In this document: piece by piece, positions 11,354 through 20,423 of the stretch
Numbering within the stretch: the first letter of the stretch is position 1
Layout: each line of letters opens with the position of its first letter
Source: Coraliomargarita sinensis
GTDB taxonomy: Bacteria > Verrucomicrobiota > Verrucomicrobiia > Opitutales > Coraliomargaritaceae
Assembly (NCBI RefSeq): GCF_003185655.1
Contig: NZ_QHJQ01000006.1
Location: 124,001-188,000 of the forward strand
Direction: 5' to 3'
Length of the DNA: 64,000 nucleotides
Notes under the pieces: model-generated
What the model was told of the DNA's origin: nothing
The model's database searches: none
What the model saw: the letters and a program-made list of their open reading frames with translations, nothing else
Translations under genes and position numbers: made by a program

Positions 11354-12964
11354 ATGCAAGCACTACACCAACTACTGACCCATCAACCGATGGTCGCTCT
11401 CTTTGCCATCATAGCGGTGGGCTTACTCTTGGGTAGCATTACGATTAAAGGGATCAACCTTGGCAGTTCAGGAGTGCTCTTTTCCGCCCTACTCTCCGGC
11501 CATCTTGGTTACAGCATTCCCGGAGGAGTCGGCACGCTCGGCTTGGTTTTATTTGTTTATTGCGTCGGTATCGGCGCTGGTGGCCGATTCTTTGCCTCCG
11601 TAGCCCGCGAGGGTGCTACTCTGGCAAAATTGGCTCTCGTGATTGTAGCCACCGGCGGCCTGATCACATGGGCTGGCGCCAGCCTACTGGACTTGCCCTC
11701 TGACTTGGCCGCCGGAATCTTTGCCGGTGCCCTTACCAGCACGCCCGCATTGGCGGCCGCAACGGAAGGGCTGAAGGAATCCGGCAGTGGAGTGAGTATA
11801 GGTTACGGTATCGCCTACCCGATGGGAGTGATCGGCGTGGTCTTGTTTGTGCAACTATTGCCCCGTATTTTGAAGCATGATCTGGAAAAAATCGCGGCCA
11901 CACATGCTGCGGCAACCGAAATCGAGGAGAAGGTCGAAAACGTCCTTGTCGAAGTGACCAATCAAAATCTCATTGGTAAAAAAATCGCCGATTCAGGTGT
12001 CGCCAACTTCAACGCCTGCCAGGTTTCACGTATTTTCAAGAACGGCCAACTCGTGCCCCTGAGCTACGAAGACAGTTACTCTGAAGGTCAATTATTGCTT
12101 CTGGTGGGACGTGGCCGGGAAATCAACATCGCGATCGACTATCTCGGCCACCGCAGTCACCGAAATATCCTCAAAGACGTCGAAAACGAGCGGCAACAAC
12201 TCCTCGTCACCAATCGCAGGATAGCCGGACAAAGCATCCGCGAACTGGCGCCACTCAAACATTTCGGGGCTGTTATTACCAGGATCACACGACTGGGAAT
12301 TACCTTCGTTCCGAATGCGTCGACCATCATCGAGACCAACGATCAACTAACGGCCGTAGGCCGTAGCGAGGATTTGAAAAAATTTGCCAAAGCCGTCGGC
12401 CACCGGAGCAATGCCATCGACACCACCGACCTGTTGTCCCTTTCCGCGGGGCTGACGCTGGGAATCATCGTCGGCCTGATTCCGATCGGACTCCCCGGAA
12501 GTACGCCTGTCACCCTTGGTCTCGCCGGCGGACCACTCTTTGTCGCGCTTTTACTCGGACACTTCGGCCGGGTGGGCAGACTGGTGGGGCATATTCCACG
12601 ACCTACCCGTATGCTTCTTCAGGAGTTGGGGCTCGTCTTTTTCCTGGCCAATGCCGGCGTACGAGGTGGTGGCGCTCTGGCCGAAACAGTCAACCAATAC
12701 GGAGTGGTTCTCTTCGGACTGGGTATTTTGGTTAGCGTTGTTCCGTTAATCGTGGCCTGGCCTCTCGCGAGGAAGCTCTTCCACTTGGATCCTTTGCAAT
12801 CACTTGGCGGAATATGTGGTGGTATGACTTCAACACCGGCACTGGGAGCAATCACTGCCAAGACTGACTCACAGGTCCCCGTTGTCAGTTATGTCTCGGC
12901 TTATCCGGTTGCTCTCATCGTCATGATCCTAGTCGCCAAGATGCTGATTGGTGTCTTGTCCTGA
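11354..12964 (+). CDS. AspT/YidE-type putative transporter with two TrkA-C (RCK-C) domains
   Basis: 536 residues in the layout of the aspartate:alanine exchanger (AspT, TC 2.A.81) family: an N-terminal membrane half (about residues 10-170), two soluble RCK-C/TrkA-C domains (about 190-350) and a C-terminal membrane half (about 360-536). The duplicated family signature is visible in both halves: GALTSTPALAAA and GGMTSTPALGAI. Substrate cannot be told from sequence; family members exchange dicarboxylic amino acids or related anions across the inner membrane. It lies 27 bases upstream of the kinase-like gene in the same direction. Confidence 0.85.
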   Translation: MQALHQLLTHQPMVALFAIIAVGLLLGSITIKGINLGSSGVLFSALLSGHLGYSIPGGVGTLGLVLFVYCVGIGAGGRFFASVAREGATLAKLALVIVATGGLITWAGASLLDLPSDLAAGIFAGALTSTPALAAATEGLKESGSGVSIGYGIAYPMGVIGVVLFVQLLPRILKHDLEKIAATHAAATEIEEKVENVLVEVTNQNLIGKKIADSGVANFNACQVSRIFKNGQLVPLSYEDSYSEGQLLLLVGRGREINIAIDYLGHRSHRNILKDVENERQQLLVTNRRIAGQSIRELAPLKHFGAVITRITRLGITFVPNASTIIETNDQLTAVGRSEDLKKFAKAVGHRSNAIDTTDLLSLSAGLTLGIIVGLIPIGLPGSTPVTLGLAGGPLFVALLLGHFGRVGRLVGHIPRPTRMLLQELGLVFFLANAGVRGGGALAETVNQYGVVLFGLGILVSVVPLIVAWPLARKLFHLDPLQSLGGICGGMTSTPALGAITAKTDSQVPVVSYVSAYPVALIVMILVAKMLIGVLS

Positions 12965-12991
12965 ACCTTTCTTAGGCTTTTTCTTAAACAC

Positions 12992-13879
12992 GTGGAAACC
13001 TACTTGGGAATCGATGGCGGGGGCAGCAAAACCCGCGCCCTACTGGTCGATGCGAATGGACGACCATTGCACTATTCGGAATCAGGCCCGAGCAACCTGA
13101 ACGTCTATAGCAAAGCTAGTGTGCAGGCCTCGTTACGTGCCGTGATCGACGAGTGCCTCCAGGTAGTCAACACGCAGCCATTTGCTACTTGTCTTGGATT
13201 GGCGGGGGCCGGCAATCCAGAGACCGGAAGAAAACTGGAAGCCATTGTCGATCCGCTGGGACTCGGAAAGTTTCGTATCGTATCCGATGCCGAGATTGCT
13301 CTGGAAGGTGCCTTTTCCGGTGGCCCCGGGATACTCTTGATCGCAGGTACCGGTTCCGTGTGCCTGGCAAAATCAGCCAACGGCAGTACCCATCAGTGCG
13401 GTGGCTGGGGCTGGCTGGCAGACGATGCCGGAAGTGCCGCCTGGATCGGGCAACGTGCTCTGGAAGCTGCGGTTCAACAAAACGACGGCCGCTTAGAAGG
13501 ACAGCGCCTTAAGGATGAGGTGTTCGCGCACCTTGAGATCAAAGACAGCAAAGATATCAGTAACAGGCTCTATCAGCCCCTACTCGAAAGATCCCAACTC
13601 GCCGAGCTTGCAAAGCTCGTACTTCAGCTCGCGGAGAATGGCGACGATGACGCTCAACTGATTCAGATAAGCGCGCTCAAAGAATTGGAGAAGCTGGTAC
13701 GGGCCACCGCCCGGGTGGCCGGGATTCATGCTACAGTCGCCCTGGCTGGCGGGCTGTTGAGCCATAACCAAAGCTTCCGCCGTGCCCTTGAAGGCAGGCT
13801 CAGTGACTTCACCATTCAAGAACCCGAATTCAATCAATTGGAAGGTGCCGTCGCACAGGCCCGTAAAATCCGAAAATGA
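12992..13879 (+). CDS. BadF/BadG-family ATPase, N-acetylglucosamine kinase-like
   Basis: 295 residues from a GTG start at 12992, the only start that keeps the N-terminal phosphate-1 motif (LGIDGGGSKTRALLVD). The second nucleotide-binding motif is LLIAGTGSVCLA, followed by CGGWGWLADDAGSAAWIG, typical of eukaryotic-type GlcNAc kinases in the ASKHA fold. The C-terminal adenosine motif is ATVALAGGLLS. Likely reaction: phosphorylation of N-acetylglucosamine or glucosamine in amino-sugar salvage. It follows the AspT-like transporter closely, so they may be co-transcribed; a shared substrate is speculative. Confidence 0.8.
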   Translation: METYLGIDGGGSKTRALLVDANGRPLHYSESGPSNLNVYSKASVQASLRAVIDECLQVVNTQPFATCLGLAGAGNPETGRKLEAIVDPLGLGKFRIVSDAEIALEGAFSGGPGILLIAGTGSVCLAKSANGSTHQCGGWGWLADDAGSAAWIGQRALEAAVQQNDGRLEGQRLKDEVFAHLEIKDSKDISNRLYQPLLERSQLAELAKLVLQLAENGDDDAQLIQISALKELEKLVRATARVAGIHATVALAGGLLSHNQSFRRALEGRLSDFTIQEPEFNQLEGAVAQARKIRK

Positions 13880-13932
13880 AAGAGTCCATACTTGCAAAAC
13901 AGTTCAAGGCTCTCTTCATTCCGAGTTCTTGA

Positions 13933-14022
<90 letters not shown>

Positions 14023-14269
14023 GGCTTCGTCTGAAGCGGAGCGAAGCTACGAAGCCGGACTCCGAAGCCCCAGTGGAACTACGCCCGGGCAAGCCAGGCA
14101 AAAAACGACCAGCGCCCTTTCGTCTGCAACTCGTTGCAGCTACGAAGTCTGTCCCGGCGTCGCGCAGCAGAGCCGGACTCCACAGCTCCCACCTGAACTA
14201 CGCCCGGCAAGCGTGAATGAGAAGAAAACGGCTTCTACGACTACAGCGAAGCTTGGAGCCAGATGAAGA
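14023..14269. repeat. Palindromic and direct repeats behind tRNA-Ser
   Basis: Directly after the tRNA is an inverted repeat GGCTTCGT / ACGAAGCC (14023-14030 with 14049-14056). Two 42-base imperfect direct repeats follow (14053-14094 and 14171-14212), both beginning AGCCGGACTCC and containing GAACTACGCCCGG. The core ACGAAGCCGGAC recurs at 47183-47194, so this belongs to a dispersed intergenic repeat family. No gene is seen in the stretch. Confidence 0.6.
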
Positions 14270-15445
14270 CTACTCCGCCGGCAGCAGATTCGTGTCTGGT
14301 TCAAGTGTGGCTTCTTCGGCTTCAGGTGTTTCCGATTCAGTATTGGGATCCACTGCCTCTTCGACCTCTTCGACCTCTTCCGCCTCATCTGCACCGTATT
14401 TTTCCTCGCGATAGGCTTTTGCCTCCTCCCGGTCGCTTTCCGGAAACGCAACGCCCAAACGCGATTCGTGCCATTCAATCGCCTCGACGCGTGATTGGTT
14501 CGTGGAATATCCGTTTTTAAGCGTTTCCATCTTTTGCTCGTAGTAATCCCGGTTACGCGAGTTTTCCGCGGCTTCCTCTTTCAGGAGTTCCACTTGTTTC
14601 TTGTAAGGAACGAAAGTGAATTCACTTTCCGCCCGCGCCTGACTGACAAAGCCTTCAAAACGGTCGTCGATATAAAGATGCGAGTCGTCGTAAGCAATAA
14701 GCGCGCCTGCGTTCCTGTCCTCCACCTCGGATTCCTGATCCATCTCCGGTAAAGCCTCCCAATCACTCACAAGTTCGTTCAAAATCGCAAGTCTGGTGTT
14801 CTCACTTAGCAATTTGGAGGGCACACGGAAATAAGCGCCTTCCCCCCGCTTCACGAGGAGATCGTTTCCATCAATGAAGAGCACTTGCCCGGCAAAGCCC
14901 TGGCCAGCCTGGTTTTCAATATCGATTTCACCCGTCAGTGCCTGATCAGGACCCATCTCATTCAAGGCCAATTTAAACTCATCGATCAAGCGGATCATTT
15001 GCCTCATTTCATCCATTTGCGTCACGAGGGCATCTTTGAGTTCTTTCCCCCTGGTCCGGGTCTTCTCCGCACTGATAACTTTTTTGTTGAGCCCACCTTT
15101 TTTATCGGGAGTCGCCATCATCGATTCGGCATCGCTCAAACGCCCCTGAAGCTCAGCCAGGTTTAATACGAATCTTTGTCGAAGCGTATCCCAAACCGCG
15201 GGATCATCCAGGCGGTGCTTGCGGCACAGACGACGAAAATCCGGCTGATTTTTGAAACTTATAAAAAGATCCGTGTACTTTCCGTCATGTTTTTCAGCAA
15301 ACTTTTCAACGCTCAAGTCGCTCAACTGCGGTTGCTCGGGTGTCTCGTTTGCCGAGAGGCCGACAAACGGAATGACCAAAATTAAGAGGTAGAATAAACT
15401 ACGCGGTGGCAACTCAAAGCAAAGACGGTAACAACTCCTGAACAT
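14270..15445 (-). CDS. Hypothetical exported protein with acidic C-terminus
   Basis: 391 residues with an N-terminal hydrophobic export signal (LFYLLILVIPFVGLSA, about residues 17-32). The mature part is helix-rich and charged. A middle segment (residues about 170-230: GQVLFIDGNDLLVKR, then YFRVPSKLL) looks beta-rich, like a small barrel that may bind or sense surface material. The tail is strongly acidic (EEVEEVEEAVDP). I do not recognise the family. It stands alone, in opposite orientation to tRNA-Ser, and its gene end faces the repeat cluster. Confidence 0.65.
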   Translation of the reverse strand: MFRSCYRLCFELPPRSLFYLLILVIPFVGLSANETPEQPQLSDLSVEKFAEKHDGKYTDLFISFKNQPDFRRLCRKHRLDDPAVWDTLRQRFVLNLAELQGRLSDAESMMATPDKKGGLNKKVISAEKTRTRGKELKDALVTQMDEMRQMIRLIDEFKLALNEMGPDQALTGEIDIENQAGQGFAGQVLFIDGNDLLVKRGEGAYFRVPSKLLSENTRLAILNELVSDWEALPEMDQESEVEDRNAGALIAYDDSHLYIDDRFEGFVSQARAESEFTFVPYKKQVELLKEEAAENSRNRDYYEQKMETLKNGYSTNQSRVEAIEWHESRLGVAFPESDREEAKAYREEKYGADEAEEVEEVEEAVDPNTESETPEAEEATLEPDTNLLPAE

Positions 15446-15547
15446 ACATTTATGTCATTCTGTGCCCATCCAGTGGTCAAGGCATTTTGCGCGATTTGAG
15501 GGCGTTTGATGTGACCGTGGGCAGTCAACGCGCAGCCCGGAAGGTAT

Positions 15548-16156
15548 TTACATTTTTTTCTTAACAAAATTGATCAGCTGCTTCGCCACCGGAATTCGTT
15601 TATAGACGATATCCGTCGGGTCCCAGTAATCCTGATGGAAAATAATTTTACCATCGGCGTTGAATCTCATGTGCGTCATCCCGATCGATTCTTCCCAGCT
15701 TCCATCAGGTGTCTTTTCAAAATCAAGCCGCATGAGCCAATCAATGTAGAACTCATCACCCGAACGAATAATTCTGCGAAACTCAAATTCGGCGGCCTTG
15801 AGTGGCTTGAGGCCGTGTACAAAATAGTCACGGATTTCTGTCGAACGCGCAAACTGCTTGAAAGCATCCCGAAAATAGACCTCTTCCGCATATACGCGGG
15901 TGACATTCTCTCGCAGGTTTTCTTCCGTATAGTTGGTAAAAAGAGCCCTGACCCGGTTGAGCATTTCAGCCTCAGAATCACTGCCTTCCGCCGGCACCTC
16001 ATGATTCGACGGATCGGTCCACTCGAGCGCCGCGTTGTACTTGTCATCAGGAACAGTCTGCGTGTGTATCATAGAATTACTTTTGGTCGTGCACCCGGTC
16101 ATAAAAATCAGGCTTAGAAAGAGGGTTGCGATTAAAAATGCGTGAAGCAGTTTCAT
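15548..16156 (-). CDS. Lipoprotein with NTF2/SnoaL-like domain
   Basis: 202 residues with a lipoprotein signal ending in the lipobox MTGC (Cys about residue 22), so predicted to be lipid-anchored. The mature part fits the NTF2-like (SnoaL) fold: VRALFTNYTEENLRENVTRV, then VYFRDAF, then EIRDYFVHGL, FRRIIRSGDEFYIDW and HQDYWDP. Such NTF2-like genes are frequent neighbours of COG2907/DUF1365/Cfa clusters, and this one is divergent from exactly that cluster. A ligand-carrying or lipid-related envelope role is inferred from context only. Confidence 0.75.
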   Translation of the reverse strand: MKLLHAFLIATLFLSLIFMTGCTTKSNSMIHTQTVPDDKYNAALEWTDPSNHEVPAEGSDSEAEMLNRVRALFTNYTEENLRENVTRVYAEEVYFRDAFKQFARSTEIRDYFVHGLKPLKAAEFEFRRIIRSGDEFYIDWLMRLDFEKTPDGSWEESIGMTHMRFNADGKIIFHQDYWDPTDIVYKRIPVAKQLINFVKKKM

Positions 16157-16182
16157 GATAAAGAAGCGCAGTGGTGAGGAAA

Positions 16183-16208
16183 AACTTACATCCCCATGAA
16201 TGTAAGTT
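16183..16208. promoter_or_regulatory. Palindrome in the divergent intergenic region
   Basis: AACTTACAT and ATGTAAGTT form a perfect 9-bp inverted repeat with an 8-base spacer, flanked by an A run and a T run. It lies between the lipoprotein and the cfa-like gene, so it could be an operator serving both, or a bidirectional hairpin. Confidence 0.4.
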
Positions 16209-16237
16209 CTTTTTACAACAGTCGTTAGTTATAATTT

Positions 16238-17254
16238 ATGAGCATTTCCATCAAATTAGCCGAGCACGGTCTTTTACCCGACAGCCTTATACGAACCGGT
16301 ATCCGCAAATTACTTTCCGAGCGGCTGAAGTCCGCTCGCGGGAGCCACAAAACAGACAGCGACTGGATTAAGGAGCTTTCCGCCAAGCCGCTGGCCGAAG
16401 AGACGGACGCCGCCAACGAGCAACATTACGAGATTCCCGCCCCCTATTTTCAAACTGTCCTTGGAGAACATTTAAAATACAGCTGCGGTTACTGGCCCGA
16501 CGAGGTTGACACTCTGGATGCTTCCGAGGCAGCCATGCTGAAGCTGAGCTGTGAACGGGCCGAACTGGATCAGGACCAGGACATCCTGGAGTTGGGCTGC
16601 GGATGGGGATCCCTGAGCCTCTGGATGGCAGAACATTACCCGCAGAGCCGTATCACTTCGATCAGCAATTCCCACTCGCAACGGAAGTATATCGAACAAC
16701 GCGCCAAAGAAAGGGGGCTGGAGAACCTTCAGGTGGTCACCTGCGACATCAACGATTTCAAACCGGAAGGACATTACGATCGCGTCGTTTCCGTGGAAAT
16801 GTTTGAGCATGTGCGCAACCACAGAAAGTTGTTTACCCAGATCGAGAACTGGTTGAGGCCGGGCGGAAAGTGCTTCGTGCACATATTCAGCCACCAGTCC
16901 GAAACCTATCTTTTTGAAGCTCGCGGGCCCAAGGATTGGATGTCGCGCTACTTTTTCAGTGGCGGGATCATGCCTTCTTCAACCCTTTTGATTTCAGCTG
17001 CCGAAGGTATTCTCAACCCCGAGGAAAAGTGGTTCGTCAATGGCAACCATTACAGCCGGACACTGGAAGCCTGGTTACAAAAGCAGGACGCTAATCGCGA
17101 AGACGTACTTCAAACCTTCCGGGAATGCTACGGAAGTAGCGCCAAATTGTGGTATCAGCGCTGGCGGATATTTTACATGGCCTGTTCGGAATTATTTGCG
17201 TACAACGAAGGCAGAGAATGGCCCGTGATGCATTACCGATTCGTCAAAGCGTAA
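16238..17254 (+). CDS. Cyclopropane-fatty-acyl-phospholipid synthase family methyltransferase
   Basis: 338 residues. The CmaS/Cfa catalytic part is clear: HYEIPAPYFQTVLGEHLKYS, the SAM-binding loop LELGCGWGS (residues 117-125), SNSHSQRKYIE, VSVEMFEHVRNH and the C-terminal CSELFAYNEGREW. It transfers a methylene or methyl group from SAM to acyl-chain double bonds at the inner membrane. It is shorter at the N-terminus than E. coli Cfa and closer to the version found with COG2907 and DUF1365 genes, which follow here with 1-base and overlapping spacing. In Rhodobacter sphaeroides, relatives of these genes have been linked to methylated and furan fatty acids (recalled, not checked), so the product may not be a simple cyclopropane. 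Confidence 0.88.
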   Translation: MSISIKLAEHGLLPDSLIRTGIRKLLSERLKSARGSHKTDSDWIKELSAKPLAEETDAANEQHYEIPAPYFQTVLGEHLKYSCGYWPDEVDTLDASEAAMLKLSCERAELDQDQDILELGCGWGSLSLWMAEHYPQSRITSISNSHSQRKYIEQRAKERGLENLQVVTCDINDFKPEGHYDRVVSVEMFEHVRNHRKLFTQIENWLRPGGKCFVHIFSHQSETYLFEARGPKDWMSRYFFSGGIMPSSTLLISAAEGILNPEEKWFVNGNHYSRTLEAWLQKQDANREDVLQTFRECYGSSAKLWYQRWRIFYMACSELFAYNEGREWPVMHYRFVKA

Positions 17255-17255
17255 G

Positions 17256-18533
17256 ATGAAAGCCGAATCCCAGCGCAAGAAGATTGCTGTGGTCGGTTGT
17301 GGCGTGGCCGGTCTCACTGCGGCATGGTTACTCAATCGAAGGCACGAAGTCCATCTCTTCGAGAAAAACGACTACATAGGCGGACATACACGAACGCTCA
17401 AGATCAAGGACGGGGTAGATACCGGACTGGCCGTGGATACCGGGTTCATCGTGATGAACCACCGGAACTATCCGCTTTTTACAAAGGTTTTGAAGCAGCT
17501 CGGGGTGAAGCTTGCCGACAGCTCCATGACATTCAGCTTTCACGACAAGACTTCGGGCTACGGATACTCCGGCAATACTCTGAGTACGCTTTTCCCAAAG
17601 CTAAGTTACTACTTCATGCCCAAACATCTCGGCCTGGTTCGGGATCTCGCACGCTTTGCCCGCATTGGCTACCGCGACCTCCAGTCGGGCTACCTCGAGG
17701 GTAAGACTCTGGGGCAGTATTTCGAGAGCCGATCTTTCGGCCAGAACTTCCGTGAGAATTACTTCTACCCCATGGGGGCTGCAATCTGGTCTTCCCCCGT
17801 CGAGGAAATGGAAAATTTCCCAGCTCAGCCCTATCTGCATTTCCTGGAAAACCATGGTCTTCTACGCCTGACCAATCGTCCGCAGTGGAAATATGTCAAG
17901 GGAGGCAGCCGCAGCTATGTCAAAACGATGCTGAAGGATTTTAAGAAAAAGCCGAATCTGAATGCCGCTCCGGATGGCATTCGCCGGACGACAGACGGAG
18001 TCATTTTACGCAAGCAGGACGGAGAAGAGCTGGCATTCGATCATCTCGTAATTGGCGCGCATGCCGACGAAGCCCTGGCCATGCTCGATGACCCCAGTGA
18101 AGAAGAAAAAGCCAACCTGTCCGTTTGGCGATACCAACCAAACGAAGTCGTCCTGCACACCAGCGAAACACACCTTCCACCCGACCCAAAACAGTGGTCC
18201 TCCTGGAACTTCCTGCGCGAACCGGGCGACGGCAAGAGCCGCCCCGTACTGGTTAGCTACTACATGAACCGCTTGCAGAACCTAAAAACCGGAAACCACT
18301 ACATCGTTACTTTGAATGCAGGTGCTTCCATACCCGAGGACAAGGTAATCAATCGCACGACGTTGACCCACCCACTCTACTCCGAACAGGCACTCGCCTC
18401 TCAGCCACGGCTTGCGCGAACGAACGGCAAACGGAATACCTGGTTTTGCGGCAGCTACTTCGGATACGGCTTTCACGAGGATGCGGTCCAGTCGGCAGTG
18501 GAAGTGGCAAAGGGCTTTGGCATCGAACTATGA
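17256..18533 (+). CDS. FAD-dependent oxidoreductase, COG2907 (amine-oxidase-like)
   Basis: 425 residues. The N-terminal dinucleotide-binding motif is VVGCGVAGLTAAWLL, with the acidic strand end HLFEKNDYIGGHT, typical of NAD(P)-binding flavoproteins of the amine-oxidase/desaturase fold. The C-terminus has the FAD-contacting segment TWFCGSYFGYGFHEDAV. It begins one base after the cfa-like stop and its own stop overlaps the next ATG, so the three genes form one operon. COG2907 proteins are predicted to oxidise or desaturate an acyl chain together with the methyltransferase; that function is inferred from conserved neighbourhood. Confidence 0.85.
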   Translation: MKAESQRKKIAVVGCGVAGLTAAWLLNRRHEVHLFEKNDYIGGHTRTLKIKDGVDTGLAVDTGFIVMNHRNYPLFTKVLKQLGVKLADSSMTFSFHDKTSGYGYSGNTLSTLFPKLSYYFMPKHLGLVRDLARFARIGYRDLQSGYLEGKTLGQYFESRSFGQNFRENYFYPMGAAIWSSPVEEMENFPAQPYLHFLENHGLLRLTNRPQWKYVKGGSRSYVKTMLKDFKKKPNLNAAPDGIRRTTDGVILRKQDGEELAFDHLVIGAHADEALAMLDDPSEEEKANLSVWRYQPNEVVLHTSETHLPPDPKQWSSWNFLREPGDGKSRPVLVSYYMNRLQNLKTGNHYIVTLNAGASIPEDKVINRTTLTHPLYSEQALASQPRLARTNGKRNTWFCGSYFGYGFHEDAVQSAVEVAKGFGIEL

Positions 18534-19327
18534 TCGAACATTCGAAGATCTATCGGGGGAAGGTGACCCACGAAAGAATCGGGCCGGTCGACCACACCTT
18601 CACCTACCCGATGACGTTTTTCTCCTTCGCGCTTGACGAATTGAAGGAAATTGAGAGCTCGACCTCACTTTTTGGTTACAACCAAAGCCGCCCGCTCCGG
18701 ATCAGCGATAGCGATTTCCTGAGGGGCAGCAGCTTGTCCATCTCCGAACAGCTGAATGAATTCTTACCGCCCGAAAAAAACGACGAACGAACCTTTCTGA
18801 TCAGCTCACCCCGGTATTTTGGATATGCGTTTAACCCGGTAAATTTCTACCTGCGTATGGACGGCGAAACACTCACCTGTGTCGTTGCCGAGGTGAACAA
18901 TACCTTTGGTGACCGTCATATTTATCCGCTGAATGATCTGAAGCCGGAAGGACCATCTAAGTGGACCGCCAGCTGCGCAAAGGATTTTCACGTATCCCCG
19001 TTCAACGACATGTCCGGTGAATACCATTTCACCTTTCGTATCGAGAACAATGAACTTTTCCTGGGAGTGGACCTCTGGAAAAACGGCGAGTGTGCCATGA
19101 AAACCTGGATCGAAGGGCGGGGACTGCCTCTGACTGTCGGTCAGGTTATTCGTCATGCCCTTTTCCGCCCATTCGATACCGCAATCAACAGTATGCCGCG
19201 GATTCTCTGGCAGGCTGCCATACTGTACTATCGCAAAAAACTCCAAGTCTACAAGCGGCCCAGCCCGAGCTCCATCCATACAGTCAAGGACCGGGACAAA
19301 CCGGACGATTGCCGCGATATCATCTAA
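18530..19327 (+). CDS. DUF1365 family protein
   Basis: 265 residues from the ATG at 18530, which overlaps the preceding TGA (ATGA) and opens MIEHSKIYRGKVTHERIGP, the usual DUF1365 start; the frame is open upstream but that part is inside the COG2907 gene. Typical segments follow: HTFTYPMTFFSFALDE, SSPRYFGYAFNPVNFY and VAEVNNTFGDRHIY. DUF1365 (COG3496) has no established reaction; it is nearly always beside COG2907 and Cfa-type genes, implying a shared fatty-acid modification pathway. It is the last gene of the operon. Confidence 0.88.
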   Translation: MIEHSKIYRGKVTHERIGPVDHTFTYPMTFFSFALDELKEIESSTSLFGYNQSRPLRISDSDFLRGSSLSISEQLNEFLPPEKNDERTFLISSPRYFGYAFNPVNFYLRMDGETLTCVVAEVNNTFGDRHIYPLNDLKPEGPSKWTASCAKDFHVSPFNDMSGEYHFTFRIENNELFLGVDLWKNGECAMKTWIEGRGLPLTVGQVIRHALFRPFDTAINSMPRILWQAAILYYRKKLQVYKRPSPSSIHTVKDRDKPDDCRDII

Positions 19328-19742
19328 TACCAGCAACTTACTTTTAAGGTTAATATGAATCCCAAAACAGAGCTTTGACTTGTGCGGGCTCAATCCAATG
19401 AAGCCTCAGGCCACGTTGCCTCGCTGGTGAAAGCGGGGTGATCGAAACGTGGATTCGTCTTTTTAAAAGACAAAGGCACGCACTGTATTCTACCACTGTG
19501 TGACTTTTACGGGTGGCATACGGCGTCGGGACATGCGTGGTCTTGTCGCTACGCATGTCCCGATTGATCGCTCAGGGAGAACTTTTCTGAATTCGAAATC
19601 CATCCTTATTTGCGATGCTACCAATGGACAGGAAGGTTCATTCTCCGTTTATTGGCACAGATGCGATGATATTGCCAGTAACAGTCAGTGGATGATATAA
19701 GTCGCAGCTCGACCTCCGCCCCACTCCACCTAAATTAACAGG
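19328..19742. other. Intergenic region with a strong stem-loop
   Basis: 415 bases without a convincing gene. The main structure is a perfect 12-bp inverted repeat, CGGGACATGCGT with ACGCATGTCCCG (19527-19562, 12-base loop). It is not followed by a T run, so it is more likely an RNA hairpin or protein-binding palindrome than a classical terminator. Confidence 0.45.
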
Positions 19743-20423
19743 ATGGATCATTTAAACCGCTACCTGGACGCTGCCGTACTTAAACCTGAAACAACTCGGG
19801 AAGAGGCTCAAGAAGCGATTAAAGCCTGCATTCGCCTAAAGACATTCAGCGTATGCGTACGTCCCTGCGATATCGAGCTGGCTCAGTCTCTTTGCCGGGG
19901 GACGGAGACGAAAGTCTGCGTGGTTTTGGGTTTTCCGCACGGGGACCAACTCTCAGCGAGCAAGGCCGACGAGGCTCGACATTATATCGAATCAGGTGTG
20001 GACGAAATCGACATGGTGGCAAACTATGGCTGGGCCAAATCGGGTGACTGGGATGCCGTGCGTGCCGACATCGCTGGCGTTGCCCGGCAATGTAAGGCAG
20101 CCAACGTGTTACTGAAGGTCATATTTGAGACGGCACAACTCACTGCCGGACAAATACAACGCCTTGCAGAAATTTCTATCGATGCCGGTGCAGACTACAT
20201 AAAAACCTCAACCGGTTTTAACGGTGCAGGTGCGAAAGAATCAGATGTGCAAGTCATGCTCGAAACCGCTGCCGGCAAGGCCAAAGTCAAGCCCTCCGGC
20301 GGCATTCGCGACGCAGCGACCGCCCGTCGATTTATTGAGATGGGAGCCTCTCGTCTGGGGGTCGGCTGGACCTCTTGCGCCGCGATTTGTGAGGGCGGCG
20401 AAGTATCCGGGAGTGGCTACTGA
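19743..20423 (+). CDS. deoC: Deoxyribose-phosphate aldolase
   Basis: 226 residues, standard for the short bacterial DeoC. It cleaves 2-deoxyribose-5-phosphate to glyceraldehyde-3-phosphate and acetaldehyde in the cytoplasm. The Schiff-base lysine is Lys154 in DYIKTSTGF; the second conserved lysine is Lys183 in KVKPSGGIRD; EIDMVANYG holds the conserved acid. Its 3' end overlaps by 7 bases the end of the convergent capD-like gene, leaving no room for a terminator between them. Confidence 0.95.
   Translation: MDHLNRYLDAAVLKPETTREEAQEAIKACIRLKTFSVCVRPCDIELAQSLCRGTETKVCVVLGFPHGDQLSASKADEARHYIESGVDEIDMVANYGWAKSGDWDAVRADIAGVARQCKAANVLLKVIFETAQLTAGQIQRLAEISIDAGADYIKTSTGFNGAGAKESDVQVMLETAAGKAKVKPSGGIRDAATARRFIEMGASRLGVGWTSCAAICEGGEVSGSGY

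Noticed and set aside
14053..14212. CRISPR-like array after tRNA-Ser
   Set aside because: Only two imperfect 42-base repeats, no regular spacers and no cas genes in the window.
16230..16235. TATAAT just before the cfa-like ATG
   Set aside because: Only 3 bases from the start codon; a transcript from it would begin after the ATG, and no good -35 is present.
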